From positions 2,233 to 27,380 of the forward strand of contig FLMG01001674.1 in NCBI GenBank assembly GCA_900088475.1: 25,148 nucleotides of DNA, read 5' to 3'. The notes below the pieces were generated by a model, which was not told the DNA's origin, did no database searches, and saw only the letters and a program-made list of their open reading frames with translations. Position 1 is the stretch's first letter, and each line of letters begins with the position of its first letter. The DNA is from Hyphochytrium catenoides. Taxonomy: Eukaryota; Sar; Hyphochytriomycetes; Hyphochytriales; Hyphochytriaceae. The position numbers were made by a program, and so were the translations under genes. Positions 8,817 through 18,958 of this stretch are shown one piece after another.

Positions 8817-9822
8817 ATGGCGAAAAAGAAGGCCGGAGCTCAAGGCGGAGGGGGTAGCGCCAATGACGTACAGAATGAGCAGCGGCTGCAGGCAGTGGTG
8901 CTGGCTGATTCCTTCACTAGGAATTTCAGACCGATCACGCTGGAGTCTCCTAAGGTTCTCCTGCCCCTGGTCAACGTTCCAATGATAGAGTATACGCTAG
9001 AATTTCTGATCTCCAATGGCGTGGAAGAGGTAAGATCAACGGAGAGAAACGAGAAGAAGGATGCGATAGTCTGCTAGCGGTGCCACTCCCTCAATTGCTC
9101 TGAAAGATTGGCTCTCCGTACACTTTGACTGTTAGAATGACCACTGTTCCCTCCCTATTTCTTTCTCTTTCTTTCTCTTCTTTCCTATTTCTGGATGTTT
9201 TGTCGGATGAGCAGCTCTTCGTGTTCTGTGTGGCTGGGGCAGAGGAGATCCGCGAGTATTTGAAGAACTCTCCCACAAGCTCGCGCGCTGAGATCCATTG
9301 CATCTCTTCTTCCACCTGCCTCACCGCCGGTGATGCACTTAGAGAGCTGGATGCCATGGCCGTCATACGATCAGGTGATTGGTCGGTCGGAGTACTTTCG
9401 AAGATAGAGAGTTAGGGTCGAAGGGAGAGAGAGAGAGAGTATGAGAGAGAGAAAGAGAGACAAGAGATGTGCTTCGCAGAAGAAAGCCCTTTCTTAAGAT
9501 TGCACGACTCTCCTCAACCTTGCTCTGCCTCTTTCGTTCCTGTCTATTTCTTGCTCTCCTATCCCTCTCTCCTCCTTTTCCCTTTCTCTCCCTGTTTCCC
9601 CATCTTTCTCTGTCCCTCTCCATCTCTCTCTCTGATCTGTTCTCTCCCTTCTCCATTGTTTCTCATTTCTTCCTCTTTGCGTTGACCTTTCCTCTCTCTC
9701 TCTCTCTGTCTTTTTACTGGTTACCTTAGGCCTCTCCCCATAGGTCTATAGACTCACATTCTACCTCAACGTATCTCTAACATACACCATGCTCCTCTCT
9801 CCTGCTCTCTTTCTTCTCATAC

Positions 9823-9870
<48 letters not shown>

Positions 9871-10500
9871 TCTCGCTGCTTCCTCTCTCCCGCAGACCCG
9901 TTCATCCTCATCAGCGGCGATGTTATCTCCAACATGAACCTGGAGAAAGTGATCTCGGTGCACAAGGAGAGAAAGAAGAAGGACCCGTCCAGTATATTAA
10001 CTATGGTCTTCAAGACTGCGGACATTGAACATCCGACGCGCTCTCTTCGCGATGACCTCGTCGTAGCTGTAGATAATGTCACCGGACAGGTAGCAATCTC
10101 TCTATCTCTTCTCTCTTTCTGCCTTTTTCTCTCTCTTTTTCTGTCTCTCTCCCTCCCCCTTTCTCTCTCTCTCGCGCGGGCGTTCTCCTATCCTATCTAT
10201 CTCTTTCCTTCTTCTTCATGTCTTCTCTCTCTCTCTACTTTTCCAAGTCCTCGCTATTAAAGAAAAATTTTGAGTATATAAACTCTTGCTTCTGGCAAAC
10301 GGTTGCCGCTGCGTCTATTCTGCTTTGATCACTCGTCGCGGAATTGTCGCTTTTCTTCCTCCTTCTGGTCTCGCTTTGGATTACTCTCTTTCTCTTTGCC
10401 AGTCGATTTGCCTGCTCTCTATATAGTAGCAGCAGCAGCTTTTTCTCCCGTCTATGTTGTCTCTTTTTCTTGAAGAGAGTAGTAGGTAGACAGAGGACAG

Positions 10501-10538
<38 letters not shown>

Positions 10539-11892
10539 TGCCACAGTGACACTGACAGCACTTCCCACTTTCTTATAGATTCTGCTGTATAGCGATAACA
10601 GCTCGGACCCTAATGTTACGATGGACATCTCAGAGCGATATGCCGAACATCCGGAGATACGCTTTCACTACGATCTGCTTGACTGCAATATAGACATCTG
10701 CTCCCCAGAGGTAAGAGAAGAGAAAGAGAGAGAGAAAGAGAGAAAGAGAGAAAGAGAGAACACAGGGACCAGCGGGAAACAGGGTCAACATAAGGAGATA
10801 TTTCCTTGCAGAGAGAGACAGAAGATAACTCTCGGCACTATCATAGGTTTGCTTATCTTCTATCTTTCCCTTTCTCTCCTCCTCCTCCTCTCTCTCTCTC
10901 TCCCTCTCTCCTCGCGCTACAGGTGTTGGTCAAATTCAGTGATAACTTTGACTATCACGACATCCGCAAGCACTTCATCAGCTACGAAGTGGTCAACACA
11001 GAATTAGGAGACAAGGTCTTCTCCTACCTCATACAGAATGGTAAGGACCAGACCGGCCGGCGAGCTTTTCTCTCTCTCTCTTCTCTCTCTCTCTCTCTCT
11101 CTCTTCTTCACTGTCTCTCTCTCTTGCTCTCTCACTCCCTCTATCTCTTTCTGACCGCTTTCTTTTTTTTTTTCCTTCTCACTCTTGTGCCGTCCACTCA
11201 TACTCTCTCTCTCTCGCTCTCTTTCGTTCGTCGTTCGTCGTACTCTTCTCTCGTTCGTTTCGTCGTTCTTTCTATCAAACCTTGTCTGTTTTCTCTCTCT
11301 TTCTGTGTCTCTCTGTTCTCTCGTCCTCTTCTTCTTATCCGCTCCTCCTCTCGTTGATATCCACTCTAACCTTTTCTGTCTCTACCACTCACTTTCTCCC
11401 AAATTTCTCACCACTCTCACTTTCCCTTCGTCTCTCTCCCTCTCGTTCTCTCTTTCTGTTCTTCTCTCTCCCGAAAGAGTACGCGGCCCGAGCACATGAT
11501 CCTCGGACCTACAAATCAATCTGCCAGGACATTATCCACCGCTGGACCTTTCCTCTGGTCCCTGACAGCAATTTCCTAGGACGATCTTCGTACTATTATC
11601 AGAGGAGAGGAATCTATAAAGAAGAGAATGTCTCTCTCTCCCGCTCTTCTCGCCTTCTCGAGGATGTCGTCATTGGCAGCAAGACTGTCATTGGAGCAGA
11701 AACCGTAGTTAGCTCTTCGGTTATAGGGCGAGACTGCAAAATTGGTAAGGGCAAGGGAATAGTACTCTCTCTTTCTCTCTCTCTCTCTCAGAGTCTGTCT
11801 GTCAGTCCGTCTGTCTCTCTCCCGCTCCCTCTTCTTCTCTCTTTTTTTCTCCTTCCTCCACTCCACCCCCACCCCCAGCCCCAACTTTCCTC

Positions 11893-11936
<44 letters not shown>

Positions 11937-13054
11937 TTTTTTCTTTCTTTCTTGTCTCCCTCTGCTGACTGATATTTCCTATTCTGCCTTATAAGACTCT
12001 CTTCGTTTGCTGGAAAGGAAATGTTACTGCTCTTTCTCAGCCTGAGTTATAGTCAGACAGGAAAGGATGTACCCTGCTTTGGCTTGGAATTGTGTCTCTT
12101 CTTCATTGATGTGACCTTTCCCTTCTTTTTCCTCTCTCTCTCTCTCTCCCCCAATATTTGTCTCTCTCACTTGCTCTTGCTTTCTTTTTTTTTCTTGCAG
12201 GCAACAACGTGGTAATAATCAACAGTCTCTTATGGGATGGATGCGTCATTGAGGACAATGCGAGGATTGAGTCTGCCATCCTCTGTTCAGGAGTCAAGGT
12301 AGAGCTCTCTTTTTTTCTCTCTCTCTCTCTCTCTCTCTCTACCTTTTCTCTTTCTTTCTTGTATATGGTTGAGCATTCTTCTATCCCAGTCCCTTGTTCC
12401 TGCCATAGTCCCTTCTTGTCTCTCTCTTCCTTTTCTACCTTTGACTGCCTCCTGCCACCCGCTCTCTCACATTCTTGCTTCTGTCGGTCGGTGTATCTGT
12501 CTGCCTCTCTCTCTCTCTCTCTTTCTCTCTCTTTCTTTCTCTCTCTCTCTCTCGCTCTCTCTCTGTCTCTCTCTGTCTCTCTCTTTTCTCTATCTAGGTC
12601 CTCAAAGGCGCGCGTGTAGGTCGTGGGAGTATTTTAGGATATAATGTTATCATTGGGAGAGACTTCTCTCTTCCTGATTTTTCATTTCTCACAAAATCAA
12701 AAAAGAGAGAAGAGGACGAAGACGATGATTTTGGAGACGATGCAGATGAAGAAGAGGAGGAAGAAGATGGAGAGGGAGGCAATGAAAGAGAGAGAGAGGA
12801 ATGGGATGAAGAAGACGTAGGCCCAGGAGGAGAGGGAAGAATCTGGAAGATAAGACAGCCCGAGGAAGAGGAAGACGACGAAGAGGATGAGCTCGAAGAG
12901 TTGAGAAGAAAGTTTGTCCAGCAAATTTCTTTAGGAGGAAGAGAGGCAGAGAGAGAGAGAGCAGAGGCCTGGAATGAATGGCAGCTCTCAGAAGAAGAAG
13001 ACGAAGAGGAGGAAGAGGTAGACTATTGGCTGCGTATTGACTTTCTCTCTCTCA

Positions 13055-13113
<59 letters not shown>

Positions 13114-13777
13114 TCCTGCACCAATCTTTCTATGTTATACTCTCTCCTTTATTCTCTCTCTCTTCCTTTCTCTCTTTTCCTGTCTCTTCCCATAATATCC
13201 TCTGTCCGACTTTTTTTTACTTGCATGACTCTCTTTCACACACCCGCTTTCTCTATCCTCTTGCCTCCTGCAGGAAGAAACTCCTCAAGAGAGATTCCAC
13301 CGTGTCGTATGCGAAATGGTGAAGACAGCGGAGGCAGAGGTAATCTTTCCTTCCCCTCCGTTTCTCTGTTCTTCCTCACCTATTTCCCTCTTTTGTCTCT
13401 CTCACTCTCTTTTTCTCTCTCTCTCTGTGTCTCTCTCGTGTGTCGGAGTATTCTTTCCTGAAGAGCCCGAGCCTCCATTTCTTCAATCTCATTGGCCAAG
13501 TTTTGACTCTCTTACCCAAATGCTTGACACTCTGTCGGCTATCCATCTTCTTTGACTCTTTCTCTCTCTCTCTCTCTTCTCGTCCTGACTGGACCCGGTG
13601 GAGTTCCTTCCATAAGACAGTCCACGGACAGTCCAGTCCACTGACAGAGATAGCTCTACATTTAGCCCTCTATCTCTCTTTTTGTCTTTCTGTCTCTCTC
13701 CCTCTCTCAGTCTCTCCCCGCCTTTCGATCGGACTCATGCTCACCGTCTCTCCCTCTTCCTCTATCTCCCAACCCCA

Positions 13778-13828
<51 letters not shown>

Positions 13829-14253
13829 TCTCTCTTTCTCTCTCTCCCTCTCTCTCCTATTCTCTTGATGCTTGTGTCCAGCGTCAATCCATTGAGAATG
13901 TCGCTATAGAGATCAAAGGCTTCAAGTTCGCGCAAGATTGTTCTTTCATTGACTGTCTCCGGGCCATCGTGCCCACTCTCCTATCGACTATCAGCACCGC
14001 CGGTGAGGCCTCACTCCTAGTTTATTTTTACTCTCTCTCTCTCGCTTTCTCTCTCTCCCATTTTGCAATGGTTCCTGCATTCTCTCTCTCTCTCTCTGCC
14101 TCTCTCTCTCCCATTCACCCCACACACACTTTCTCTTGATCTCTCTCTCTCTGCCTCTCTCTCTCCCATTCACCCCACACACACTTTCTCTTGATCTTTC
14201 TCTCTCACTCTCTCTCTTTCTCACACTCTCACTCTCTTTCTCCACTCTCTCTC

Positions 14254-14300
<47 letters not shown>

Positions 14301-15367
14301 GCTCTCTTCTATAGGCAAATCTGACATGCAAGTTGTCCAAGAAATGAAGACGAAACTTCTTCGCTGGCGGCCGATGCTTGAGAGCTGTCTCAAGGGAGGG
14401 GCAGGGGGAGAAGAGAGAGAACTCATCAATATCGTTGACAACGTATGCAGAGAAAGAGAGAATGCTCCTCTCTTCCCGAAGCTCTTCCGCTTTTTGCTAC
14501 AGGTGAGCATCAGCAAGAGGAAAAGAGAGGGAAGAAGAGTGTTGAAACAGCTCTTGTTCTCTTTCTCTCTCCTTCTGTTGTCCTCCTCTTCTCTCGTGGC
14601 ACGGTGTAACTTTTAGGGCTGTTGCCTAAGCATCGCCTGTTTTATCTATTGAGAGCGTCGTATCCCTTCTTCTTTGTCACCCTTTCTTGTCTTTCTTCTC
14701 TCTCTCTCTCTCTCTCTTTTCTTTTTTTTTAATCTTCTTGCCTCTGCTTCTCTTCTCCCCATGCCGGAGTCTTTCTCTCTTCTCCCTGGGTGGTGTTCTA
14801 CTTACACTTTCTCCCTATCTCGGTCTCTGCACCTCTTACCGGCACTTCTCTTTCTCTCTTTTCGATTACCTCTTGCCCTCTCTTATTTCGCTCTTTCTTC
14901 TTTTTCTTTCTTTCTCTCTCTCTCTAGATTCTGTATGATGAGGAACTGGTAGGAGAGGAGGTACTGATAGAATGGGCGGCCGCAAGAAAGAGTCTTCCCT
15001 CCTCCAGTCCCGAGAGAGTACTCGTAGACCGTGAGGATGTAAGTCAGCAATGTCTGTCTCTCGCATACCTTTTCTCTCTCTGTCTCTCTCTCTCTCTCTC
15101 TCGGTGTGTCTCCGTCCATGAAGATGTGGATCTCTTTTTTTTCTTTCTTCAGTGTGCAATCTCTCTGCTCAAGTGAATTGTGCTTTTCTCTAACATTGGT
15201 CTCTCTCTCTCTTTCTTCTTCTCCTGCGCTAATGTCTATGCCTTCTCTCTCTCTCTTTTTCTCCCTCTTTCTCTTTTTGCTTATAGGTCACAGAGTTTAT
15301 AGAGTGGCTAGAAGAGGAAGAAGAAAGTGACGAAGAGGAGGACGAGGACGAAGAAGACGAGGATTAG
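8817..15367 (+). CDS. EIF2B5: Translation initiation factor eIF2B subunit epsilon
   Basis: Thirteen exons: 8817-9029, 9215-9374, 9896-10089, 10579-10710, 10923-11040, 11478-11744, 12201-12298, 12598-13017, 13274-13339, 13882-14002, 14315-14502, 14928-15038 and 15287-15367. Every phase joins, giving 722 aa against 721 in human. It is the catalytic subunit of the guanine nucleotide exchange factor that recharges eIF2 with GTP in the cytosol. Domains: a nucleotidyltransferase-like fold (about 20-330: [52 protein letters not shown]); the catalytic Asn-Phe pair in SDNFDY (Asn241-Phe242); hexapeptide beta-helix turns (about 324-415: [35 protein letters not shown]); an acidic linker (about 424-534); and a C-terminal W2/HEAT domain (about 535-722) ending [20 protein letters not shown]. 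The start ATG sits in gccaagATGG. Exon 8 carries GA-repeat-encoded ERERE runs. No missing motif is seen. Confidence 0.97.
9030..15286 (+). other. Introns of eIF2B epsilon, pyrimidine-repeat rich
   Basis: Twelve GT-AG introns of 185, 521, 489, 212, 437, 456, 299, 256, 542, 312, 425 and 248 nt. All end in CT-rich tracts. Introns 2 (9421-9468), 3 (10501-10538) and 4 (10711-10770) also hold GA tracts upstream of the CT tract. Intron 3 has a repeat-free island (10255-10500) and intron 9 another (13440-13670); no exon is recognised in either. Confidence 0.85.
14088..14197 (+). repeat. 55-bp tandem duplication in eIF2B epsilon intron 10
   Basis: Two near-identical 55-bp units, each carrying GCCTCTCTCTCTCCCATTCA followed by CCCCACACACACTTTCTC; the GCC anchors sit at 14098 and 14153. 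Confidence 0.8.
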
Positions 15368-15499
15368 GCATCTCTCTTCTTTCTCTCCCCTCTCTTCCCG
15401 TCTCTTCACTATTATGAACTCCCATTTCGGCCCGTTTCAAATGTATTTGGGCAGTACTAACTAACTTATAAAGTTCCTTTTATTACGGTGAGATCTTTA

Positions 15500-15531
<32 letters not shown>

Positions 15532-15532
15532 G

Positions 15533-15580
<48 letters not shown>

Positions 15581-16191
15581 TCTTATAAGCCTAGAGCAGT
15601 CTGAAAAGGACTAGAAGACCAAAATCTACGAGAGAGAGTAAAAGAAGGCAGAGAGAGAATTTTGAGACGGAAATGCCACGAGAGACAGAAACAGAAAAGT
15701 TTTCTCCAAAACATATTTCGAAAGCGGACAATCGTCCATACCGCAGCCTTTCGTCCACCGTGGTCGACCAAGAGAGAGAGAATGAAAGAAAACGACACGG
15801 AGAGAGACAGAAAGGCATGCACAAAGAAGAGAGAGAGAGAGCTGTAGTCCTACAGAAGAGAAGAAGGGTGGGGGCGTAGGAAATGAGAAGAAGGGAACGC
15901 AACCCTCTTACCATTTTTATCTTCGAGGAAGGAGAAACAGAGAGAGAGAGAGAGAGAGCAGGAGAGAAGGAGTGCGAGAGAAAGGAGAGACATATGGAAA
16001 CATTGGTTAACAAAAGAGCCAGTTTCCATCATGTCTCTAGAGGAATGCTCCTGTGCTAGAGGAGAAGCAGCGATATCTCAAAGCAAGGCATCCATCGCTG
16101 AGAAGGAGAGATATTTCTAGACCCAAGCAGGAAGAGAGAAGGCGAGAGGACCACTCCCGCTGAGAGAGAATTATCATGTTGAGGCCGGGTG

Positions 16192-16243
<52 letters not shown>

Positions 16244-16564
16244 AAGCATAAGAGAGACGATGGCACTCGTCTTTCTTGGCCAACTGGTCATCCTCTTAAG
16301 AGTGTTTCTAGCGGGAAGAGAAAGAGATGAAGAAGCCAACCGTCGGCGGGGAAGGAGAAAGATAGCCTTTAGAGCAAGACAGAGACAGAGAGGAGAGGAT
16401 GAAGACGAGGAGGAGGAGGAAAGGAGCGAAATGAGAGAAAGAGGGAGAGGGAGGGAGAAAGGACGAGATTGAGAGAAAAGGAAAGGGAGAGAGAAAGAGT
16501 GAGAGAGAGGAAAGGAAGGGAGAGAAAGAAAGAAAACGAAAGGAAAAAGAGAGCAATGGAGGGA

Positions 16565-16757
<193 letters not shown>

Positions 16758-16843
16758 ATGATAAAGAGAGAAGAAGAGAGTGTGGGAGGGGGAAAGAGGA
16801 GAGGAAGAGAGAAGAAAGGAAAGAGCGAATGCCGTTCAACCTC

Positions 16844-16965
16844 CAAGTACATGAAGATCTCAATCACGCTTTCTCCAAGTACTCAATTACTGCAGAATAG
16901 CTCTAAGAAAAACGATGCACATCTGCCTCTTCCATGGAACCAAGTACAGCTTCAAGTATACTTAC
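16844..16965. promoter_or_regulatory. Second CAAGTAC cluster with an AAGTATACTT palindrome
   Basis: CAAGTAC occurs at 16844-16850, 16876-16882 and 16941-16947, and CAAGTATACTTAC at 16953-16965. It sits where plus-strand composition switches from GA-rich to CT-rich, as expected of a divergent promoter. Confidence 0.4.
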
Positions 16966-17060
16966 TTACAAACCCAACAGAACTGGAGGTAAAACAGTAG
17001 TGCGATTCTGATAGTAACACTATAAGCGTGACTCTACTGTATGGAACAGTGAGGTAAACA

Positions 17061-17172
17061 GAGGATGGCAGGGCTGCTGGTTAATAATAGTAGTGCCTGC
17101 ATTTTTGTTTCTCTTTCTCTTTCTGTTTCTCCCTCTCTCTCTCTTTTTCTCTCTCTCTTTCTCTCTCTGTCA

Positions 17173-17211
<39 letters not shown>

Positions 17212-17579
17212 CCTCTCTCTCTCTCTGTCTCCCTCTCTCTTCCTTTCTTTTTCTCTCTATATATGTCTCTCCTCTCTCTATATGTCTCTCTTCTCTTTAT
17301 TATATGTCTCCCTGCGCGTCCCTCCTCTTGATTTCTTGCCTTTCTTTTTCTCCCCTTCTCTCCCTTTGTCTGTCTCGCTCTCAATTCTTTCTCTCTCTCT
17401 TCCGTCCTTCTTGTTAGGTCTACTTCTTCAATCTTCCCCTCTCATTTCTGGTACGGGGAGAGCGAGTACCTTGAGACTTCAGACTTTTCAAGCCTATTCG
17501 ACCTAAGAAATGGAGCATTGTAGTTCTATGTCATGCCACACTTTCCTCTTCCCTGAACAGTCTAAGAAGGAGTCTCTCC

Positions 17580-17644
<65 letters not shown>

Positions 17645-17946
17645 CAACAAATAAACGAGGCCGCCAGAACCGGCAACCTCTTCACAAGCTGCAGGGACAG
17701 GCGGGTCCTTACTAGCTCTCGGGAGAAGAAAGAGAGTAATGACCTCCTGCCTATTTTCTCTCTTCTTCCCACGGCGTAAGGCGCGTACAGCCACCCCCAA
17801 GACCAACACTTTTCTCTCGCGATTCAGATCCCCTGAGATCTCTAGGAAATAAAGGAACGAGGCAGAAGTGGCGCAAAGATGGCGCTGTGACAGACGTCAA
17901 CTCGACCCAATGCACCTGATCATTGTCTTCTGCATGTCTTGTCCAG
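17061..17946 (+). other. CT-rich region, probable upstream part of a plus-strand gene
   Basis: CT tracts at 17100-17260 and 17580-17641. A possible exon 17418-17465 follows ttcttgttag and ends before gtacct; it reads VYFFNLPLSFLVRGER. A further open stretch before 17849 reads FPRRKARTATPKTN and so on, ending SRK then TAA within AAATAAAG, which could be a separate 3' end. Neither can be tied to a recognised family. Confidence 0.3.
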
Positions 17947-18341
17947 GACTTCATCCTGGCACTTTTGTTTCGCACAAAGTAGTCGTCTTCTCTCTCTTGC
18001 CTTTCTTTATCTCGCTCGCCTTTTTCTCTCTCTCTCTTTCTCTATTGAGTACAGTGTGCCCTCTCTCTCTCCTCTCTCTCCCCCTGCTCCTCTCTCTTTC
18101 TCTCTCTCTCTCTCTTTTTTCTCGCTTCTATTTGTTCTCTCTTTCTCTCAGTGCAGGTAGTTCTATGATGTCTCTCTCTCTCTCCTCCTCCCAATCGTCC
18201 ACAGATGCTGCATCCACCTGGACTCAAAGGAAAGAAAAGTTGCACAATAAACTTGTGACTTCCCACTTCCGGGCCGCTGACCTACAAATTTTAGTGAACC
18301 GGGAGGAAGAGAGAGGAGAAAGGCAGGGAAAGAAGTCTTGA
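17947..18341 (+). CDS. Terminal exons of an unidentified plus-strand gene (partial)
   Basis: Two exons are proposed: 17947-17978 (after tgtcttgtccag, donor gtagtc) and 18152-18341 (after ctttctctcag). Joined in frame they read DFILALLFRTN, then AGSSMMS, a Ser-rich stretch, and a charged C-terminal block with AASTWTQRKEKLHNKLVTSH and FRAADLQILVNREEE, ending GKKS and TGA at 18339-18341. That block is varied in composition and unlike repeat translation, so it is probably truly coding. I do not recognise the family, and the 5' exons are unresolved. Confidence 0.45.
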
Positions 18342-18416
18342 CCGGGCTCCATAAAGAGAGCGCAGCCCTCCTTGGGAACTTCTCCTCCCTATGAGAAGAG
18401 CGTCCGGTACTTCCTT

Positions 18417-18477
<61 letters not shown>

Positions 18478-18524
18478 CTCCCTCTCTCTCTCTCTCCCTC
18501 TCTCCCTCTCTTTTTCTCTCTCTC

Positions 18525-18674
18525 CTGTTTACTGCTCTCTCTCTCTGTTTCTCTTTCTCTCTAACTCTCTCTCTCTCTCTCTTCCTCTTTCCTTTTTGCC
18601 TGTTTACTGCTCTCTCTCTCTGTTTCTCTTTCTCTCTAACTCTCTCTCTCTCTCTCTTCCTCTTTCCTTTTTGC
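18525..18674 (+). repeat. Perfect 75-bp tandem duplication
   Basis: Units 18525-18599 and 18600-18674 appear identical, each starting CTGTTTACTGC and ending CCTTTTTGC. Perfect identity suggests a recent duplication or a collapsed longer array. Confidence 0.9.
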
Positions 18675-18852
18675 CAAATTACTCTCTCTTCCTTCATCCT
18701 CTCTCCTTCTTCCTTTCCTGATGGCGGCTGCCCTTCTCTTCTGGGTGCTCTCTTCCCGACCTCACTCTCTTGAGAATGCTCACTTTACTTCTTTCTCTAC
18801 TCAAAAAGAGAGAGAGAGAGATCGAAGAGCGCACTGTCCGCCGCCCGCGCCA

Positions 18853-18877
18853 CCAGGATAATCTCCACCTATCCTGG
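18853..18877. repeat. 8-bp inverted repeat CCAGGATA / TATCCTGG
   Basis: Perfect arms with a 9-nt spacer, about 80 bp upstream of the ATG of the glycine-rich gene; a candidate dyad binding site. Confidence 0.5.
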
Positions 18878-18958
18878 CCGAGCGCCTTGAGCACCTCATA
18901 GTTTGACCACAGAGAGAGAGAGAGAGAGTCCTACATCTCACTCTTCCCTACGGAGAAT

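Larger units (their letters stand above)
18342..18958 (+). other. Intergenic region and promoter of the glycine-rich gene
   Basis: Mostly CT tract (18421-18690) including an exact tandem duplication (18525-18674), then a GC-rich island (18835-18900) with a hairpin. Confidence 0.55.
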
